Assembly (NCBI GenBank): GCA_020846005.1
Contig: JADLEQ010000023.1
Location: 40,626-104,625, forward strand
Direction: 5' to 3'
DNA length: 64,000 nt
Origin: Polyangiaceae bacterium
GTDB taxonomy: Bacteria > Myxococcota_A > Polyangia > Polyangiales > Polyangiaceae
Shown here: positions 37,062-47,251 of the stretch, piece by piece
Layout: each line of letters begins with the position of its first letter
How positions within the stretch are numbered: position 1 is the first letter of the stretch
Translations under genes and position numbers: made by a program
The notes under the pieces: generated by a model
What the model was told of the DNA's origin: nothing
The model's input: only the letters and a program-made list of their open reading frames with translations
The model's database searches: none

Positions 37062-37220
37062 ATGGTCTCTTCCACCCGGCAAACCGAGCGTCGCCGCTAC
37101 ATCCGGCACCGCGCCGCTGGCGCGGCGAACAAGCGCAGCCGCGCGCGCGCGGGCACTCCCGCGTTCCCCGTGCATCCCGCTGGTTACGACCAGAGCGCGC
37201 CTGACGCGAAGAAGTCCTGA
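37062..37220 (+). CDS. 52-residue basic protein overlapping the start of rpsT
   Basis: An ORF of 52 residues begins with ATG eight bases after an AGGA, directly after the rpsT-type promoter. Its TGA (37218-37220) shares one base with the rpsT ATG, so the two are probably translationally coupled. The product starts MVSSTRQTERRRYIRHRAAG and is rich in Arg, Lys and Ala, ending in DAKKS. About 82% of its third codon positions are G or C, which fits coding sequence here. The basic character suggests RNA or ribosome contact, but no family was recognised. It could also be a regulatory leader ORF. Confidence 0.55.
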   Translation: MVSSTRQTERRRYIRHRAAGAANKRSRARAGTPAFPVHPAGYDQSAPDAKKS

Positions 37221-37486
37221 TGGCCAATCATCCCTCTGCAGCCAAGCGCAATCGTCAGCGCGTCAAGCGTACGGATCGCAACCGCGCGGCGCGCAGCGCC
37301 ATGCGGACCACCGTGAAGAAGGCGCGCGCAGCCGTCGCGGCCGGGGAGCCGGCGGCCCGCGGGGCGGTCGTGCTCGCCGAGAGCGCGGTCGCGCGCGCCG
37401 CGAGCAAGGGCGTCCTGCACCGGCGGACGGCCGCGCGCGTGGCGTCGCGGCTCGCCAAGGCGCTCGCGAAGTCCACCGCGCGCTGA
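37220..37486 (+). CDS. rpsT: 30S ribosomal protein S20
   Basis: An 88-residue basic helical protein of the normal S20 length. It starts MANHPSAAKRNRQRVKRTDR, the conserved S20 opening, contains AARSAMRTTVKKARAAVAAG and ends in a short Lys/Ala-rich helix (RLAKALAKSTAR). S20 binds 16S rRNA in the body of the 30S subunit. The ATG shares one base with the stop of the preceding small ORF. A GC-rich hairpin lies 18 bp after the stop. Confidence 0.95.
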   Translation: MANHPSAAKRNRQRVKRTDRNRAARSAMRTTVKKARAAVAAGEPAARGAVVLAESAVARAASKGVLHRRTAARVASRLAKALAKSTAR

Positions 37487-37503
37487 GCTCACCCCGCGGG
37501 CCG

Positions 37504-37524
37504 GGGGCGCCTCGCGCGCGCCCC
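37504..37524 (+). terminator. GC-rich hairpin after rpsT
   Basis: A 7-bp stem GGGGCGC/GCGCCCC (37504-37510 with 37518-37524) around a 7-base loop, 18 bp after the rpsT stop. There is no T-tract, so it is a weak terminator candidate, but the position at the end of a ribosomal-protein unit and before an unrelated gene fits such a role. Confidence 0.35.
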
Positions 37525-37589
37525 GCGGGCGCTGGCCGCGCGTCAGTCCCTTCGCGCGACGCCGCGGCGCGTGCGATGCTCGCTCGCGC

Positions 37590-38918
37590 ATGGCGGACGA
37601 TCCCCCCGATGACCTGCTGGGGTCGGTCGTCGCCGGCAAGTACCGCGTAGAGCGCGTCGTCGGGAGGGGCGGGATGGGCGCGGTGTACCAGGCGACCAAC
37701 GTCGCCATCGGCAAGCGCGTCGCGATCAAGTTCCTCGACGCCGTCGCCGCGCGCGACTCGGACGCGGTGACGCGCTTCCAGCGCGAGGCGGAGGCCGCTA
37801 GCCTCGTGGAGAGCGCGCACATCGTCCAGATCTTCGACTCCGGGCACCACGAGGGGCGCCCGTACCTGGTGATGGAGCTGCTGCAAGGCGAGGATCTCCG
37901 AGCGTGGATGCGCCGGGACGGGCGGCTGGACGCCGTGAGCGTCGCGCACGTGATCGGGCAGGTGCTGCGCGCGCTCGTGCGGGCCCACGCCGCGGGGATC
38001 GTCCATCGCGACCTCAAGCCGGACAACGTGTTCCTCTGCGACCGGGACGACGACCCTCGCTTCGTGAAGCTGGTGGACTTCGGGATCTCGAAGGTCTCGC
38101 GGGCGGCCGCGCAGGCGGACGTGCTCACCCGCCGCGGCACCGTGCTGGGGACGGCGTACTACATGTCGCCCGAGCAGGCGCAGGCTTTCGCGGACGTGGA
38201 CGGCCGCGCCGATCTCTACAGCGTGGGAGCGATCGCGTTCGAGGCGCTCGCGGGCGAGCCGCCGCACCAGGGCCCGACCTACGAGGCCGTGCTGATCGAC
38301 ATCTGCACCCGCGACGCGCAGGACGTTCGTACGCTCGCGCCGGACGTGCCCGAGGCCTTCGCTCGGGTGATCGCGCGAGCGCTCGCGCGCGAGCGCGACG
38401 CTCGCTTTCAAGACGCTGCCGCGATGCACCGCGCGCTGGAGGAGGCCCTCCCCGGGGCGCTACGCGCGCCGGTGAGCGCGGGCGTAGCGCGGCGCCACGC
38501 CGCCGCGGCGACGGCGGAGCTTCCCCAGGTGACCGCGACCGGGACGGCGGTGTCGACGCGAGTGGTGCGCGCGCGCGCCGCGCGTCGGACGTGGGTCGCC
38601 GCGCTCGTCGCCGCGCTCGGCGCGTTCGCGCTCACCGCCTGGCTCCTCGGTGCGCGACGCGACGAGCCCCGGCCCGAGCCGGCGGGCGCGGCGGAGCGCC
38701 CGGCGGCGAGCGTGGCGGCCAGCGCCCTGGTGGCGGCGATCGTCGAGGCGCCCGCGCCGCTCCCCGCCGCGAGCGCCTCGGGTCACGCCGCCGACGATCG
38801 CGTGGCGCCGCGACGCGCTCACGTGCCCGCTGCCTCGAGCGCACCGCCGGCGCGGCGTCCACCCGGGGAGAAGAAGGGCGTGGCCGGAGGGCTCGAGCTG
38901 GTGACGGATCTCGAGTGA
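37590..38918 (+). CDS. Membrane-anchored Ser/Thr protein kinase
   Basis: A 442-residue Hanks-type kinase. Gly-loop GRGGMGAVYQA and VAIK lysine are near the N-terminus, the catalytic loop HRDLKPDN is near residue 140, DFGISK follows, and GTAYYMSPEQA marks the activation/substrate segment. The kinase domain ends about 285. A single transmembrane helix (TWVAALVAALGAFALTAWLL, about 331-350) is followed by a Pro/Ala-rich periplasmic tail without a recognisable sensor domain. A GATGCT box nine bases before the ATG is a possible -10. It is one of two Ser/Thr kinases in the window. Confidence 0.92.
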   Translation: MADDPPDDLLGSVVAGKYRVERVVGRGGMGAVYQATNVAIGKRVAIKFLDAVAARDSDAVTRFQREAEAASLVESAHIVQIFDSGHHEGRPYLVMELLQGEDLRAWMRRDGRLDAVSVAHVIGQVLRALVRAHAAGIVHRDLKPDNVFLCDRDDDPRFVKLVDFGISKVSRAAAQADVLTRRGTVLGTAYYMSPEQAQAFADVDGRADLYSVGAIAFEALAGEPPHQGPTYEAVLIDICTRDAQDVRTLAPDVPEAFARVIARALARERDARFQDAAAMHRALEEALPGALRAPVSAGVARRHAAAATAELPQVTATGTAVSTRVVRARAARRTWVAALVAALGAFALTAWLLGARRDEPRPEPAGAAERPAASVAASALVAAIVEAPAPLPAASASGHAADDRVAPRRAHVPAASSAPPARRPPGEKKGVAGGLELVTDLE

Positions 38919-39018
38919 GCTCACGCTCCTTCGCCGCGCCCGCGAGGCGGGGGCGCGGCGGCCGCGCCGCGTGTCGCCGCTCGCCGCTCGCTCGCAGGTG
39001 TATGCTGTCGCACCCCTG

Positions 39019-40473
39019 ATGCGTCGGTCGCTCGCCTCCGGCTCGCTCGTCGTGGCGCTCGCGGTCACCGCCGCGCCCGTCGTCGCACAGCCCGCCCCGC
39101 CGCCGTCGCAGCCGGCGACGCCTGCCTCCACCGAGCCCGCGCAGGCGCGCGCGAAGCGGCACTTCAAGAGCGGCGTGAAGCTCTTCCAGGATGGCAACTT
39201 CGCCGGCGCATTGGCGGAGTTCGAGGCGGCGTACGCGCTCGAGCCCCGCGGCGCGACCCTGCAGAACGTGGCGCTCAGCCTGAAGAAGCTCTTCCGCTAC
39301 GCGCAGGCGGCCGAGCAGCTCGAGCGGCTCGTCCGCCTCCACGCCGGGGAGCTCACGGAGGAGCAACGGCGCACGGTCGATCTCGCGATCGAAGAGCTCC
39401 GCTCGCTCGTCGGGAGCGTCGTGCTCCGCATCCGGCCGGCGGACGCCCGCGTCGCCCTCGGCGGGCGCGTCGTCGCAGCCGCCGAGCGCGAGCGCCCGAT
39501 CGTGCTCGACGTGGGCGAGCACGCGCTCGTCGTGGAGGCGCCCGGGTTCGAGCGGGTGACGCGCACGCTCCGCGTCGCCGGGGGGCAGGCCGGGGTGCCG
39601 GTGGAGATCACGCTCCAGGCGGTCGCCGGGTTCCTGGAGGTCGAGGCGCATGACCCCGCGGCGAAGATCGTCGTCGACGGCAAGGAGCGCGGCGTGCATC
39701 GCTGGCGCGGCCCCGTCGACGCTGGGCGTCACGCCGTGCGCGTGGAGCGGGAGGGGTACGTCGCCCACGAGCAGGTGATCGAGGCGGCGATCGGGAAGAC
39801 GGTCCGCGTGTCCGCGCCAGCGCTCGCCCAGGCCACGCCGGCAGGGGCCGCCCAGCCGCCCGCCGCGCGCGAGGGGCAGCGAGGCTGGTACGTGATCGGC
39901 GGGCTCGATTTCGTCCGGCACAGCGAGGCGCCCGGGGAGCTCACCCACGACAAGAGCAAGGAGGTCGATGCCGTGGCGCTCGACCTGCGCGCCGGTTACC
40001 GCGTGTGGACGCCGTTCGCCGTGGAGGCGTTGATGGGTGCCGGCAAGCACGACGTGGGCGACGCTTGCATCGGGCCCACGTGCTCCGCGCGGCAGGCGTA
40101 CCGGCTCTCGGCGGTGCGGATCGGGGGCAACCTCCGGCTGATGTCCGCGGGAGAGTCGCTCCGTTTCGTGTCCACCGTCGGGGTCGGCGGCGTGCGCCAC
40201 GAGCTGGTCATCGAGGAGTCCGTCGCCGATGGTGCAGAGCCCGCCGGGCGCGCGACGGGCATCGACCCGTTCCTGCTGGTCGAGGTCGGGGCGCAGATGA
40301 ACTTCGGGCGGTGGCTCGGCGAGGCGGGCTTCGCGCTGTTCTGGGACTCCGCCACCAGCGTGCGCCGCGAGGCGTACGCGCCCTACGACGACGGCTCCGG
40401 GCTGCTCAAGGCCGGGATCTTCCTGCGCGGCGGCTGGGGCGAGTGGCGCCCGCGCTCGCGCTCGCGTCGCTAG
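39019..40473 (+). CDS. TPR/PEGA-type protein with C-terminal outer-membrane barrel-like domain
   Basis: A 484-residue secreted protein. The signal peptide ends near AVTAAPVVAQPA (about 25). A TPR-like region follows (ARAKRHFKSGVKLFQDGNFA, then GALAEFEAAYALEP, then FRYAQAAEQLERLV). Two PEGA-like beta domains follow (RPADARVALGGRVV, then KIVVDGKERGVHRWRGPVDA). The last 170 residues have alternating beta strands with aromatic girdles (WYVIGGLDFVRHSE, WGEWRPRSRS at the end), like an outer-membrane barrel. The ATG at 39019 gives a clean signal peptide; a TATGCT box lies 12 bases upstream. Confidence 0.7.
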   Translation: MRRSLASGSLVVALAVTAAPVVAQPAPPPSQPATPASTEPAQARAKRHFKSGVKLFQDGNFAGALAEFEAAYALEPRGATLQNVALSLKKLFRYAQAAEQLERLVRLHAGELTEEQRRTVDLAIEELRSLVGSVVLRIRPADARVALGGRVVAAAERERPIVLDVGEHALVVEAPGFERVTRTLRVAGGQAGVPVEITLQAVAGFLEVEAHDPAAKIVVDGKERGVHRWRGPVDAGRHAVRVEREGYVAHEQVIEAAIGKTVRVSAPALAQATPAGAAQPPAAREGQRGWYVIGGLDFVRHSEAPGELTHDKSKEVDAVALDLRAGYRVWTPFAVEALMGAGKHDVGDACIGPTCSARQAYRLSAVRIGGNLRLMSAGESLRFVSTVGVGGVRHELVIEESVADGAEPAGRATGIDPFLLVEVGAQMNFGRWLGEAGFALFWDSATSVRREAYAPYDDGSGLLKAGIFLRGGWGEWRPRSRSRR

Positions 40474-40549
40474 CTTCGCGACGCCACCACGCGCTCTCCG
40501 CGCGCGGAAACCCCCGCGGGCGCGCGGGGGGGTGTGCTAGGGGGACGCC

Positions 40550-42505
<1,956 letters not shown>

Positions 42506-42527
42506 AGCTGGTGTAGGCTCCCGCGCG

Positions 42528-43298
42528 ATGCGCGCCATCGTGATAGGAGCCGGCCGCGGCGCTCGCCTCGGCTGCCAGACGGACGACCGCCCGAAGGGCC
42601 TGGTCGAGGTGATGGGGAGGCCCATGCTCGAGTGGATCCTCGAGGCGCTGGGGGAGGCCGGCATCCGGCGGAGCGAGGTCGTGTTCGTGTCGGGGTGGGC
42701 CGAGGAGGCCGTGCGCGCGCGGTACCCCGAGTTCACCTACGTGCGGAACGAACGCTGGGCGCACAACAACGTCCTGGCGTCGCTGCTCTGCGCGCGCGAG
42801 CATCTGCTCGAGGGGTGCGTGACGACGTACGCGGACATCGTCTACGACGGCGCCATCGTCCGGCGCCTCGTCGCGGCGCCGGAGCCGATCGTGCTCGGCT
42901 GCGACACCCGCTGGCGGCGGCGGTACGCCGTGCGGACGCAGCACCCGGAGAGCGACGCCGAGAAGCTGCGCGCCGAGGGGCGCCGCGTCGTCGAGGTGAG
43001 CCGCCGCATCCCGTCGGAGGCGGCGGACGGCGAGTTCATCGGCGTAACCAAGCTCTCCGCCGAGGGCGCCCGGCGGCTCGTCGCCGGCTACGACGAGGCG
43101 CGCGCGCGGTTCGCCGAGGCGCCGCAGTTCCGCGAGGGCCGGACGTTCGAGCGCGCCTACCTCATCGATCTGCTCGCCTTCCTGCTCGAGCGCGGCGAGG
43201 AGCTGCACCGGGAGGACACCGCCGGCGCCTACATGGAGATCGACACGGAGCAAGATCTCGCCCACGCGGCGGGCTGGTGGGAGACTCGCGGCGCGTGA
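42528..43298 (+). CDS. LicC-like nucleotidyltransferase
   Basis: A 256-residue NTP-transferase fold protein. It opens with the NTP-binding MRAIVIGAGRGARLG (2-15), then DRPKGLVEVMGRPMLEWILE, and NNVLASLLCAREHL, a stretch found in LicC-type phosphocholine cytidylyltransferases. ADIVYD is the metal-binding part. Substrates in this group include phosphocholine, phosphonates and polyol phosphates; which one is used is unknown. A TAGGCT box ends eight bases before the ATG. Its stop overlaps the start of the HAD phosphatase gene by GTGA, so the two products probably act together. Confidence 0.75.
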   Translation: MRAIVIGAGRGARLGCQTDDRPKGLVEVMGRPMLEWILEALGEAGIRRSEVVFVSGWAEEAVRARYPEFTYVRNERWAHNNVLASLLCAREHLLEGCVTTYADIVYDGAIVRRLVAAPEPIVLGCDTRWRRRYAVRTQHPESDAEKLRAEGRRVVEVSRRIPSEAADGEFIGVTKLSAEGARRLVAGYDEARARFAEAPQFREGRTFERAYLIDLLAFLLERGEELHREDTAGAYMEIDTEQDLAHAAGWWETRGA

Positions 43299-44068
43299 CC
43301 CCTGAGCGGCTGGACGTGGAGCAGCTCCTCGCGCGGCTCCGGGCGGTCGCGCGCTCCGGCGACGTGCTCGCGTTCGACGGGGATGGCACGCTCTGGGCGG
43401 GGGACGTGGCGGAGGACGCGCTGGCCGCAGCGTTCACCGAGGGGCTGTTGCGCGAGCGAGCCGCCCCGGCGCTCGAGGCGGAGTGCCTGGCACACGCCCT
43501 GCCGTCCGGCGGCGGGGCGCGCGAGCTCGCGGCCCGGCTCTGCGAAGCGCACGTGGCCGGCCGGGTGGACGAGCGCCGCGCCTACGAGATCATGGCGTGG
43601 TGCTGGGCGGGGTGGGCGCCCGAGGAGCTGGTGCGCGAGGCCGGGCGCATCCTCGCCGCGCGCGATCTCGCGCGACGCTACCACCCCGGTCTGCAACGGG
43701 TCCTCGCGTGGGCGCGGGGGGCCGGCCTGCGCTGCATGGTCGTCTCGGCGTCGCCCGCTCCCGTCGTCCAGGCGGCGGCCGCCGGCCTCGGCTTCGCCGC
43801 GGGCGACATCGTCGCGGCCGAGATCGCGGTCGAGGGCGGGCTCTTGCAGCCGCACCTCGCGCGGCCGCTGACCTACGCCGAGGGCAAGGTCGCCGCTGCG
43901 CTCGCGGCGCTCGGAGGCGCGCGCTGGCTCGCCGCGTTCGGTGACAGCCCGTTCGACCTCGCGATGATGCGCGAGGCGTCGATGGGCGTCGCGGTTCGCC
44001 CGAAGGCGTCGCTGCTCGACGCGCTCCAACCGACGGATCGCGTGGTGGTGCTCGCGGGCGACGAGTAG
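43295..44068 (+). CDS. HAD-superfamily phosphatase (phosphoserine phosphatase-like)
   Basis: A 257-residue HAD IB-type hydrolase. Motif I is LAFDGDGTLWAGDV (about 24-37) with the nucleophile and acid/base Asp pair. Motif II is in MVVSASPAPVVQAAA, and motif III/IV in LTYAEGKVAAALAAL and AFGDSPFDLAMMREA. It resembles SerB/PSP-like and phosphonate or phosphoethanolamine phosphatases. The GTG overlaps the preceding nucleotidyltransferase stop. A cytidylyltransferase plus phosphatase pair suggests making or recycling a phospho-head-group; the substrate is inferred, not shown. Confidence 0.78.
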   Translation: MTPERLDVEQLLARLRAVARSGDVLAFDGDGTLWAGDVAEDALAAAFTEGLLRERAAPALEAECLAHALPSGGGARELAARLCEAHVAGRVDERRAYEIMAWCWAGWAPEELVREAGRILAARDLARRYHPGLQRVLAWARGAGLRCMVVSASPAPVVQAAAAGLGFAAGDIVAAEIAVEGGLLQPHLARPLTYAEGKVAAALAALGGARWLAAFGDSPFDLAMMREASMGVAVRPKASLLDALQPTDRVVVLAGDE

Positions 44069-44080
44069 CGCTTCGCGCGG

Positions 44081-44180
44081 CGGCGCGCTTGTTCGCGCGG
44101 CGGCGCGCTTGTTCGCGGGGCGGCGCGCTTGTTCGCGCGGCGGCGCGCTTGTTCGCGCGGCGGCGCGCTTGTTCGCGCGG
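44081..44180. repeat. Five tandem copies of a 20-bp unit
   Basis: Five copies of a 20-bp unit (CGGCGCGCTTGTTCGCGCGG) lie end to end between the HAD gene and the next lipoprotein gene; only one copy has a single change (second copy, G for C at position 18). A degenerate partial copy precedes them. The tract ends 23 bases before the downstream ATG. Twenty is not a multiple of three, so expansion would not keep a reading frame; the role, if any, is likely at the DNA or promoter level. Confidence 0.95.
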
Positions 44181-44203
44181 GCGAGTCGCGCTACCGAGCG
44201 GGC

Positions 44204-44935
44204 ATGAGCCGACGCTACGGAGCTGCGGTCCTCGCGTGCGCGGGCGTCGCGTTCGTCGGGGCGCTCGGCGCGTGCGGTGGGGGCGCCCCGCCTGCTCGAC
44301 GCCCGAAGGCCGAGGGGGATGAGCCGGCGCCGCGAGCGTCGCGGCCCCCGCTGGCGATGAGCGCCGAGATCGGCGCGCTCGACGAGCGCGCGGTGGAGAA
44401 GGGCTTCGAGCGAGCGATGCCGGCGCTGCGTCGCTGCTTCGAGCAGGGTACGGCGCGGGTCGAGCTGCTCGGCGGCGAGGTGGCGTTCTTCCTCCGGATC
44501 GACGGCGGCGGGCGCCTCGCGCACACACACCTCGAGCGCTCGTCGCTCGGCGACCGCGCGACCGAGCGGTGCATGCTCGAGGCGCTCGGCCGGCAGTCCT
44601 GGCCCGCGCCGGTCGGAGGCGAGAACGGCATCGCGCGCAAGTCGTTCGCCTTCGACCCGTCGGGGGACGTGAGGGAGCCAGTGGAGTGGGAGGCCGATCG
44701 GGTCGCGCCCGTGGTCGAGGGCCTGAGCGGCGAGCTGCAGGAGTGCAAACGAGGCGCGACCGGCGAGTTCGTCGTGACGCTCTACGTGGGGACAGAGGGC
44801 CGCGCGCTCGGCGTGGGCGTCGCCCCGCCGGACGAGGCGGGCGAGGCGGCGTCCGATTGCATCGCGGCCGCGCTCGGCAAGGCGAAGTACCCGAGCCCGG
44901 GGAGCTGGCCGGCGAAGGTGAGCGTCGGGCTGTGA
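44204..44935 (+). CDS. Lipoprotein with AgmX/PglI-like domain
   Basis: A 243-residue protein with a short signal peptide (AVLACAGVAFVGALGAC, lipobox Cys about 24) and an acidic/Pro-rich linker. Two copies of an AgmX-type fold follow: FERAMPALRRCFEQG, then ERCMLEALGRQSWPAPVGGE, and a second set with LQECKRGATGEFVVTLYVGT and ASDCIAAALGKAKYPSP. It is a paralogue of the lipoprotein at 32.0-32.9 kb. The ATG at 44204 was chosen to start at the signal peptide; the open frame continues upstream into the tandem repeats. The next gene overlaps its stop by GTGA. Confidence 0.65.
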   Translation: MSRRYGAAVLACAGVAFVGALGACGGGAPPARRPKAEGDEPAPRASRPPLAMSAEIGALDERAVEKGFERAMPALRRCFEQGTARVELLGGEVAFFLRIDGGGRLAHTHLERSSLGDRATERCMLEALGRQSWPAPVGGENGIARKSFAFDPSGDVREPVEWEADRVAPVVEGLSGELQECKRGATGEFVVTLYVGTEGRALGVGVAPPDEAGEAASDCIAAALGKAKYPSPGSWPAKVSVGL

Positions 44936-45684
44936 CGGAGCCCGGCGCCCGCCTCCGCGGCCGCCGAGCGCTCGTGACCGGCGCCGGGACTCGCCTCGGC
45001 GCGGCGATCGCGCGCGAGCTCGGGGCCCGCGGGATGCGGGTCGCGGTGCATCATCGCGCGAGCGCCGAGGGCGCGCGGGAGACCTGCGCCGCCGTCCGCG
45101 CGGCCGGGGGAGAGGCGGTGGCGCTCGTCGCCGATCTCTCGGACCGCGACCAGGCGCGCGATCTCGCGCGGCGCGCCATCGAGGCGCTCGGCGGCCTGGA
45201 CTTGCTGGTCGCGAGCGCCGGCAGCTTCGAGCGGATCGGCGTCGAGGAGGTCGACGACGCCGCGTTCGATCGCTCGATGGCCCTCAACGTGGCCTCGCCG
45301 TTCGCGCTGGCTCGGGCGGCGCTCCCCGCGCTGCGCGCCGCGCGCGGGTCGATCGTGTTCCTCACCTGTTCGAGCGCCACCGTGCCCTTTCGCCACTACC
45401 TGCCGTACGTCGTGAGCAAGGGCGCGGTGCGGCAGCTCGCGCGGACGCTGGCCCTCGAGCTCGCCCCCGAGGTGCGGGTGAACGCGGTGGCGCCGGGCGC
45501 GGTGCTGCCCCCCGCAGGCCTCGCCTCCGAGGCGCTCGAGCGTATCGCGGCGCGCGCGCCCCTCGGCCGCCTCGGCGACGCTCGCGAGGTAGCGCGTGCG
45601 GTTGCGTGGCTCGCGGAGAGCGAGTTCGTCACCGGGCACGAGGTCGTGATCGATGGCGGCCGGACGGTCGCGGCGCTCGAGTGA
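44932..45684 (+). CDS. Short-chain dehydrogenase/reductase
   Basis: A 250-residue classical SDR. The cofactor loop RRALVTGAGTRLGAAIARELG is near the N-terminus (TGxxxRxG with Arg, as in pteridine-reductase-like SDRs). ADLS and LVASAGSFE follow, then the catalytic Ser in VFLTCSS and the YxxxK pair in YVVSKGAV near residue 160. It ends with FVTGHEVVIDGGRTV, the usual SDR C-terminus. Arg in the first loop points to NADPH. The GTG start overlaps the upstream lipoprotein stop. A pteridine/dihydrofolate reductase role is possible but not proven. Confidence 0.85.
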   Translation: MTEPGARLRGRRALVTGAGTRLGAAIARELGARGMRVAVHHRASAEGARETCAAVRAAGGEAVALVADLSDRDQARDLARRAIEALGGLDLLVASAGSFERIGVEEVDDAAFDRSMALNVASPFALARAALPALRAARGSIVFLTCSSATVPFRHYLPYVVSKGAVRQLARTLALELAPEVRVNAVAPGAVLPPAGLASEALERIAARAPLGRLGDAREVARAVAWLAESEFVTGHEVVIDGGRTVAALE

Positions 45685-45693
45685 GCGCGCGGA

Positions 45694-46026
45694 CTACGCG
45701 AGCGCTCCGCCCCGCAGCGCCACCAGGTCGAGGTGCTCCGCGAGGTTCAGGCGGTCGGCGTCGGCGATCCGGACGAACCGGAATGCCTGGAGCGGGCCCC
45801 GCGTCCAGACGCTCCGCGCGACCGCCCGGATGGGCCTCGTCCGCTCCGCGAGCGAGAGCTCGAGCTGCACGAGCAGCCGGTGATCGCGCTCCGTCGTGCC
45901 GCGCCCGCGGTCGATCACCACGCCCGTCGTGCTGAGCTCCACGCCCCGGCACGGGACGAGCGCGCTCCCCGCGCTCGCCCTCACCTGAAAATCGGTCCTC
46001 GCACGCATTCCGGTTCGGCCGACCAT
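45694..46026 (-). CDS. PilZ-like single-domain protein
   Basis: A 110-residue protein with a PilZ-like beta-barrel layout: an N-terminal RxxxR-like part (RTGMRARTDFQVRAS), a middle strand set (CRGVELSTTGVVIDRGRG), a strand pair (VQLELSLAERTRPIRAVARSVW), and FRFVRIADADRLNLAEHLD at the end, which is the usual C-terminal helix of such domains. PilZ domains bind cyclic-di-GMP, but the canonical D/NxSxxG motif is poorly conserved here, so binding is uncertain. The start has a strong AAGGAGGT site and a promoter with a near-consensus -10 box. Confidence 0.6.
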   Translation of the reverse strand: MVGRTGMRARTDFQVRASAGSALVPCRGVELSTTGVVIDRGRGTTERDHRLLVQLELSLAERTRPIRAVARSVWTRGPLQAFRFVRIADADRLNLAEHLDLVALRGGALA

Positions 46027-46046
46027 GACGACCTCCTTGGTGGGAG

Positions 46047-46077
46047 ATTGTAGGATATTTCCCTACTTCAGCGTCAA
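46047..46077 (-). promoter_or_regulatory. Promoter of the PilZ gene, in a divergent control region
   Basis: On the minus strand a -35 TTGACG (46072-46077) and a -10 TACAAT (46047-46052) are 19 bp apart, with AAGGAGGT before the PilZ ATG. A dyad GTAGG-N7-CCTAC (46050-46066) overlaps the -10 region and could be an operator. This intergenic stretch, about 67 bp between the divergent PilZ and penicillin-binding protein genes, is notably less GC-rich than its surroundings. Confidence 0.5.
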
Positions 46078-46093
46078 GTGTTTTCATTTGGCG

Positions 46094-47251
46094 GTGACCG
46101 TCGCCCGGGTGTGCCTCATCGGTGGGATCGCGCTCTTCGGCGCGCTGCCGGCCGCCGGTCGACCTGCCGACGGGCCGGATCTTCGCCACATCTCCTGGGA
46201 CGACGAGGGCGCGGTGGCGCCCGGGGAGGGGGGCGGCGCCGTCCGCCTGACGCTCGACCGCGCAGCCCAGGCGGCGGCGCAGCGGCTGCTCCAGCGAGCG
46301 CGCCCGGCCGAGGGCGCCGTGGTCCTGGCGGACGCGCGGACCGGCGAGCTCCTCGCGTGGGCGGACGTGAAGCGGGGGCGCGCCGGGTCGGGGGAGGTGC
46401 TGCTGCGCAGGCGCTACCCCTCGGCGAGCATCTTCAAGCTGGCCACGACCGCGGCCCTCTTGGAGCGCGCGCGCGTGCCCCTCGACACCGAGATCTGCAC
46501 CGCGGGGGGCGAGCGCCGCCTCGAGCGCCGGCACCTGGAGCGGCCCCACGGGCGCGACGCCGTGTGCAGCCGCTTCGCCGACGCGCTCGGGCACAGTCGA
46601 AACGCCGTCTACGCGCAGCTCGTCACGCGGCACCTCACGCGCGCCGACCTCGTCGACACCGCGCGTGCGCTCGGGTTCGGCGCCGACGTGCCGTTCGATG
46701 TCCGGGTGCCTTTCGGCTCGGTGGACGTACCCGTGGGGGATCTGGAGCTCGCGAGGACCGCGACCGGCTTCGTCGGCGTCACCCTCAGCCCGCTGGGCGG
46801 CGCCTCGATCGCCGGGACGATCGCCGCCGGCGGTCGCCGCCCTCGGTTCACCATCGTGAGGGCGCCCGCCGGCGCCGCGACCCCGGACGCGGCGCCCGTC
46901 CTCTCCGCGACCAACGCCCGCCAGCTGCGCCGCATGATGGAGGTCACGGTGCACAGCGGCACCTCGCGCCGCGCGTTCACCGATCCCGATACGGGCCGCA
47001 CCTACCTCCCCGGCATCCGCGTGGCCGGCAAGACGGGTACGCTGCAGCCGTCGGCGTCGGAGCCGACCACCTCATGGTTCGTCGGGTTCGCGCCGAGCCG
47101 CAGCCCGGAGGTCGTCGTCAGCGTCGTGCTGCAGAACGGCGCCGTGTACCGCGCCAAGGCCAACGAGCTCGCGCGCGACGTGCTCCGCGCGTGGTTCCAC
47201 GCGCGCGGCCGGGCGGGCGTCACGGATCCGCTGGCCTCGGCGGGAGAGTAG
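46094..47251 (+). CDS. Penicillin-binding transpeptidase-domain protein (truncated class B-like)
   Basis: A 385-residue secreted serine transpeptidase. A signal peptide (VARVCLIGGIALFGALPAAG) leads directly into the transpeptidase domain; no dimerisation or transglycosylase domain is present. The three catalytic motifs are visible: SxxK in YPSASIFKLATTAAL, SxN as SRN in LGHSRNAVYAQLV, and KTGT in GIRVAGKTGTLQ. It may crosslink peptidoglycan or trim it. The GTG at 46094 begins the signal peptide; an ATG at 46025 overlaps the opposite PilZ start. Its last codons lie inside the first copy of a 57-bp repeat. Confidence 0.85.
   Translation: MTVARVCLIGGIALFGALPAAGRPADGPDLRHISWDDEGAVAPGEGGGAVRLTLDRAAQAAAQRLLQRARPAEGAVVLADARTGELLAWADVKRGRAGSGEVLLRRRYPSASIFKLATTAALLERARVPLDTEICTAGGERRLERRHLERPHGRDAVCSRFADALGHSRNAVYAQLVTRHLTRADLVDTARALGFGADVPFDVRVPFGSVDVPVGDLELARTATGFVGVTLSPLGGASIAGTIAAGGRRPRFTIVRAPAGAATPDAAPVLSATNARQLRRMMEVTVHSGTSRRAFTDPDTGRTYLPGIRVAGKTGTLQPSASEPTTSWFVGFAPSRSPEVVVSVVLQNGAVYRAKANELARDVLRAWFHARGRAGVTDPLASAGE

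Noticed and set aside
44081..44180. CRISPR array
   Set aside because: The five copies are directly adjacent with no spacers and no Cas genes are present.
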